Shown here one piece after another: positions 61,604 to 64,000 of a stretch of DNA of 64,000 bases (its first letter is position 1; the number at the start of each line of letters is the position of its first letter). A model generated the notes under the pieces. That model was not told where the DNA came from, ran no database searches, and saw nothing but the letters and a program-made list of their open reading frames with translations. The stretch covers positions 11,653 through 75,652 of the forward strand of contig DFOA01000036.1 in the NCBI GenBank assembly GCA_002381185.1. Direction: 5' to 3'. Source of the DNA: Firmicutes bacterium UBA3553. Lineage in GTDB: Bacteria > Bacillota > Clostridia > Tissierellales > Sedimentibacteraceae. The translations under genes were made by a program, and so were the position numbers.

Positions 61604-61972
61604 ATGCATAAAAATGTATTGGTATGTGTTACGCAGCAAAAAACATGTGAGAAGCTCATACAGCAAGGAGCAGAGTTATCAAAAGAGCATTCAGCCAACC
61701 TTTATGTATTGCATGTGGTAAATGAAAATGATAAACTATTGTATAACTTCAGCGATGGAGATGCATTAGAATATCTATTCAGAATTACAAAGGATGTAGG
61801 AGCGGAGTTAACGGTTAAAAGATCAAAGGATGTTATAAAAACGGTTGTAGATTTTGCAGATGAAATGCAAATCACACACATTGTTTTAGGCAGTTCGAGA
61901 GAAAAAGATCCTGCAAATAATTTCGTATCAAAATTGCAGAGGAAACTTCCGGACAGAGAATTTGTGCTGTAA
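61604..61972 (+). CDS. Universal stress protein (UspA-like) domain protein
   Basis: 122 residues, a single USP domain. It begins KNVLVCVTQQKTCEKLIQQG and ends with HIVLGSSREKD, as in the USP part of KdpD-type proteins. Nucleotide binding is likely but the full GxxG motif is not obvious. ATG 61604 follows AAGGAGAATAACG. It lies 16 bases past tRNA-Sec, possibly on the same transcript. Confidence 0.85.
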   Translation: MHKNVLVCVTQQKTCEKLIQQGAELSKEHSANLYVLHVVNENDKLLYNFSDGDALEYLFRITKDVGAELTVKRSKDVIKTVVDFADEMQITHIVLGSSREKDPANNFVSKLQRKLPDREFVL

Positions 61973-61973
61973 T

Positions 61974-62267
61974 ATGAACAGATTTTATTTGATATTCAAG
62001 TTCTTGTTTGATAAAAACATACCGCTTAAAGAAAAATGGTGGATTATACTACCTTTGATTTATATCTTAAGCCCGGTAGACTTAATACCTGCCCCTATAT
62101 TGGGATTCAGCATTATTGACGATGCAGTAATGCTCATCTACTTACTCAGTGTTGTTGTTGGTAAAACAAAAAGATACTATGGCAGTAATGATAAAAAGCA
62201 ACATAAACAAAAAGAAAACATTGTAGAGAATGTAGAATACGAAATAAAAAACGATGAGGACGAATGA
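61974..62267 (+). CDS. DUF1232 membrane protein
   Basis: 97 residues with two hydrophobic segments around the DUF1232 signature PLIYILSPVDLIPAPILGFSIIDDAVMLIYLL. A charged C-terminal tail with many Lys follows. The function is unknown. ATG 61974 is 1 base after the previous stop; the longer in-frame TTG at 61962 is less likely. Confidence 0.85.
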   Translation: MNRFYLIFKFLFDKNIPLKEKWWIILPLIYILSPVDLIPAPILGFSIIDDAVMLIYLLSVVVGKTKRYYGSNDKKQHKQKENIVENVEYEIKNDEDE

Positions 62268-62285
62268 TGAATTCGTCCTTATTAT
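62257..62285 (+). terminator. Terminator after DUF1232 gene
   Basis: AGGACGAAT-GATGA-ATTCGTCCT followed by TATTATAT; the stem overlaps the stop codon. Confidence 0.85.
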
Positions 62286-62440
62286 ATTGCTCTGAAATCA
62301 TTTTTTAAGTTCATAATCCTTGATATATTTATTTAGACTCAAAAATTTTCCAAAATATTAAAATATTATTAAAAATATCTTTATTTTTGTCGAAATTATT
62401 GTTAATATATAATTGGATTACTATATAAGGAGGGTGGCTT

Positions 62441-63955
62441 ATGAATAATAATTATAAGATTATCCGCACTATTTTTGAAAATGTATTCCAAAGGGTATTG
62501 GAGTGCAAGGATAATGATACGGGCGACATATTTTACAGCAATATAATAACAAGCCAAAAGGTTATAAATCTAATAAATCTAGAAGAATTAAAAAGTATTT
62601 CATCCAACATCTTGGAATGCTACAATACAGAGGACCGCATATACATATATACTAAGCCCTTAAAAACCGAACACAAGGGATTAAGAGAATACTTAACAAA
62701 TAACTTAACTTTAAAACAGCAATTCGGCTTGTCGGAGAATGTTATAAACCTTGCACAGAATATATTTAACATGACAGATGTGGTGCAGCAGAAAATTCTT
62801 GATGTAGATAAACTATATGTTGATTCTGACAACAGAGTCTATGTGGACTGCAATCTTATATTCGAGCAGGAATATGACATTGCAGACAATGAAACCTTTA
62901 AAAGATTGGGAAATATGATTCATTTTATTTTTTCAGGCACTGAAATCCTTGATTACAATATTTCTGACGCTATTGCGCCGGATATTTTAAAAATCATTGT
63001 CAGATGTCTGACGAAAGAGTATATATTTCCAAATGATGTGTTGCAAGAAATGAAGAACTCTCCGATATATTCCATGATTTTCGGCATTGACAATCACAAA
63101 GAAAAAGCATTGTCCAATGATAAAAGTTTAAAAGAAAGCAAGGAAGCCAAGGAACAAGCAGATTTTAATCAGCTTGAAAATTTAAAGACTGTATATGAAG
63201 AAGCAGCTGTAGATCTTTATCCCGAAGATGACACTTCTGTTTTCGATATATTTGTAAATGATAATAATCCGCCCAAGCCAAGCAATAAACCAAGTAATCA
63301 TTTTACAAAGAAAGAAATAATAAGGGCGGCCGTTTCAATTTTGATTGTTGTTATTGTACTTCTTGCAGGAAATAAATTAATAAAGAAGTTATCTACGGGC
63401 GAAAAAGCAAATTCAGACAATGTTCAGAACAATACTGGAAATTCTGAAGTGACTCCGCCTCCAGAGGAAGGTGCTTCAGAAGAATCTCAGACAACCCAGT
63501 CTGAAATATCAGATTCAACAGAAATGTATTTTAACGATAAGCTTTTAAAAAACATTGGATATACAGGCAGCAAGGCTGAGGTTGACAGTAATATTTATGT
63601 TGAGGGCAAGAATTCGCTGGTAGTGGCCAATGAAGGAGAGGAAAAAACAAAAGCATTGTTTGCTGCTGTAGATTTCAAGGATGAAAAATTTAATTATATG
63701 CTAAAAAAACAGATTGGAATAGCAGCTAAAATGAAATCTGAATCTGAGGTGACTGTGCAGGTTGTTCTCGAAGCATATAAGAATGGCTCGCTGACATCTA
63801 ATTTTCATACATCTGTTAAAGTTTCAAATGACATATGGTCTCAATTTACGGTTCCTATAAACGTAACAGATGCCGATTCGTTAAATATTTATGTAGAATA
63901 TGAAGGAAAAAACAAGGTTTGGATAGATTCCGTATATATAGATGTTATTAAGTAA
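62441..63955 (+). CDS. Membrane protein with pseudokinase-like N-domain and extracellular C-domain
   Basis: 504 residues. The first ~210 follow the order of a Ser/Thr kinase domain, but the key residues are missing. The ATP-Lys strand is FYSNIIT; the HRD-like segment is ILDVDKLYVDSDNRVYVDCNLIF, with no HRD or DFG. The C-lobe-like LGNMIHFIFSGTEIL and CLTKEYIFPNDVLQEM fit a kinase C-lobe. A charged linker, one membrane helix (about 290-308) and a Ser/Thr linker follow. The outer domain (~360-504) is beta-rich and could bind carbohydrate. ATG 62441 follows AGGAGGGTGGCTT. Confidence 0.7.
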   Translation: MNNNYKIIRTIFENVFQRVLECKDNDTGDIFYSNIITSQKVINLINLEELKSISSNILECYNTEDRIYIYTKPLKTEHKGLREYLTNNLTLKQQFGLSENVINLAQNIFNMTDVVQQKILDVDKLYVDSDNRVYVDCNLIFEQEYDIADNETFKRLGNMIHFIFSGTEILDYNISDAIAPDILKIIVRCLTKEYIFPNDVLQEMKNSPIYSMIFGIDNHKEKALSNDKSLKESKEAKEQADFNQLENLKTVYEEAAVDLYPEDDTSVFDIFVNDNNPPKPSNKPSNHFTKKEIIRAAVSILIVVIVLLAGNKLIKKLSTGEKANSDNVQNNTGNSEVTPPPEEGASEESQTTQSEISDSTEMYFNDKLLKNIGYTGSKAEVDSNIYVEGKNSLVVANEGEEKTKALFAAVDFKDEKFNYMLKKQIGIAAKMKSESEVTVQVVLEAYKNGSLTSNFHTSVKVSNDIWSQFTVPINVTDADSLNIYVEYEGKNKVWIDSVYIDVIK

Positions 63956-63986
63956 GCAGAAATATCTTTGCGGGGACCAACTTTTC

Positions 63987-64000
63987 GGGGACGGTTCTTT
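63987..64000 (+). repeat. Short dispersed repeat at right window edge
   Basis: GGGGACGGTTCTTT at the edge is the exact reverse complement of 37349-37362, inside the trhP-sigK terminator. It is cut by the window end. Confidence 0.55.

Noticed and set aside
1..64000. CRISPR array, rRNA, prophage or transposase
   Set aside because: No direct-repeat and spacer pattern, rRNA sequence or recombinase/transposase gene seen in the window.

Overview
The window is AT-rich chromosomal DNA of an anaerobic, spore-forming Firmicute of the class Clostridia. The sequence shows intact sporulation sigma factor K, a PdaA-type cortex deacetylase, the SCIFF ranthipeptide with its radical SAM maturase, a tungsten-type aldehyde:ferredoxin oxidoreductase, anaerobic HemZ, and a complete selenocysteine set (selD, selA, selB, tRNA-Sec). 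A Tissierellia or Sedimentibacter-like host would fit, but that is inference. There is no rRNA, CRISPR array, prophage or intact insertion sequence.

Layout. 0-2.3 kb: a truncated P-type cation ATPase on the minus strand, with promoter, yybP-ykoY (Mn2+) riboswitch and terminator. 2.4-12.6 kb: conserved clostridial backbone with a membrane protein, SCIFF/maturase, lapA-like, recJ, apt, relA, dtd, an MBL hydrolase, hemZ and a glutaredoxin-like protein. 12.6-19.7 kb: accessory block with a DUF1622 protein, pdaA, then a redox cluster (internally duplicated protein, tatA, Tat-signal ferredoxin, AOR, polyferredoxin, second tatA). 19.8-38.1 kb: backbone with T-box-aspS, rseC-like, rarA, DUF3343, iscR-iscS-iscU, alaS behind a structured leader, ireB, ruvX, fur, rnjA, mltG, trmR, trhP and sigK. 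38.2-44.3 kb: a Met/Pro-repeat protein, PHP phosphatase, a mannose-family PTS with fused IIC-IID, nadD, a yqeK-rsfS fusion and ridA. 44.3-49.7 kb: accessory luxC-luxE fatty-acid reductase, an S51 peptidase and two orphans. 49.7-64 kb: dacF, comEA-like, selD(Sec)-selA-selB, an orphan response regulator, carAB, tRNA-Sec, USP, DUF1232 and a membrane pseudokinase-like protein.

How it fits together. SelD (itself a UGA-decoded selenoprotein), SelA, SelB and tRNA-Sec make and insert selenocysteine; the iscS cysteine desulfurase and DUF3343 protein could supply selenium. The AOR cluster looks like a variant of the ydhYVW / bamBC type, in which a Tat-signal polyferredoxin partners a tungstopterin enzyme. 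Its two flanking tatA genes, without tatC here, suggest dedicated export. Several genes are drawn from shorter starts than their longest open frame, because a Shine-Dalgarno sequence supports the internal start.

The most interesting points are the in-frame YqeK-RsfS fusion that keeps an internal ribosome binding site, the twin-tatA AOR cluster with its duplicated companion, the unclassified alaS leader RNA, the SelD selenoprotein whose real start lies upstream of a UGA, the luxCE pair without luciferase, and the fused PTS IIC-IID.
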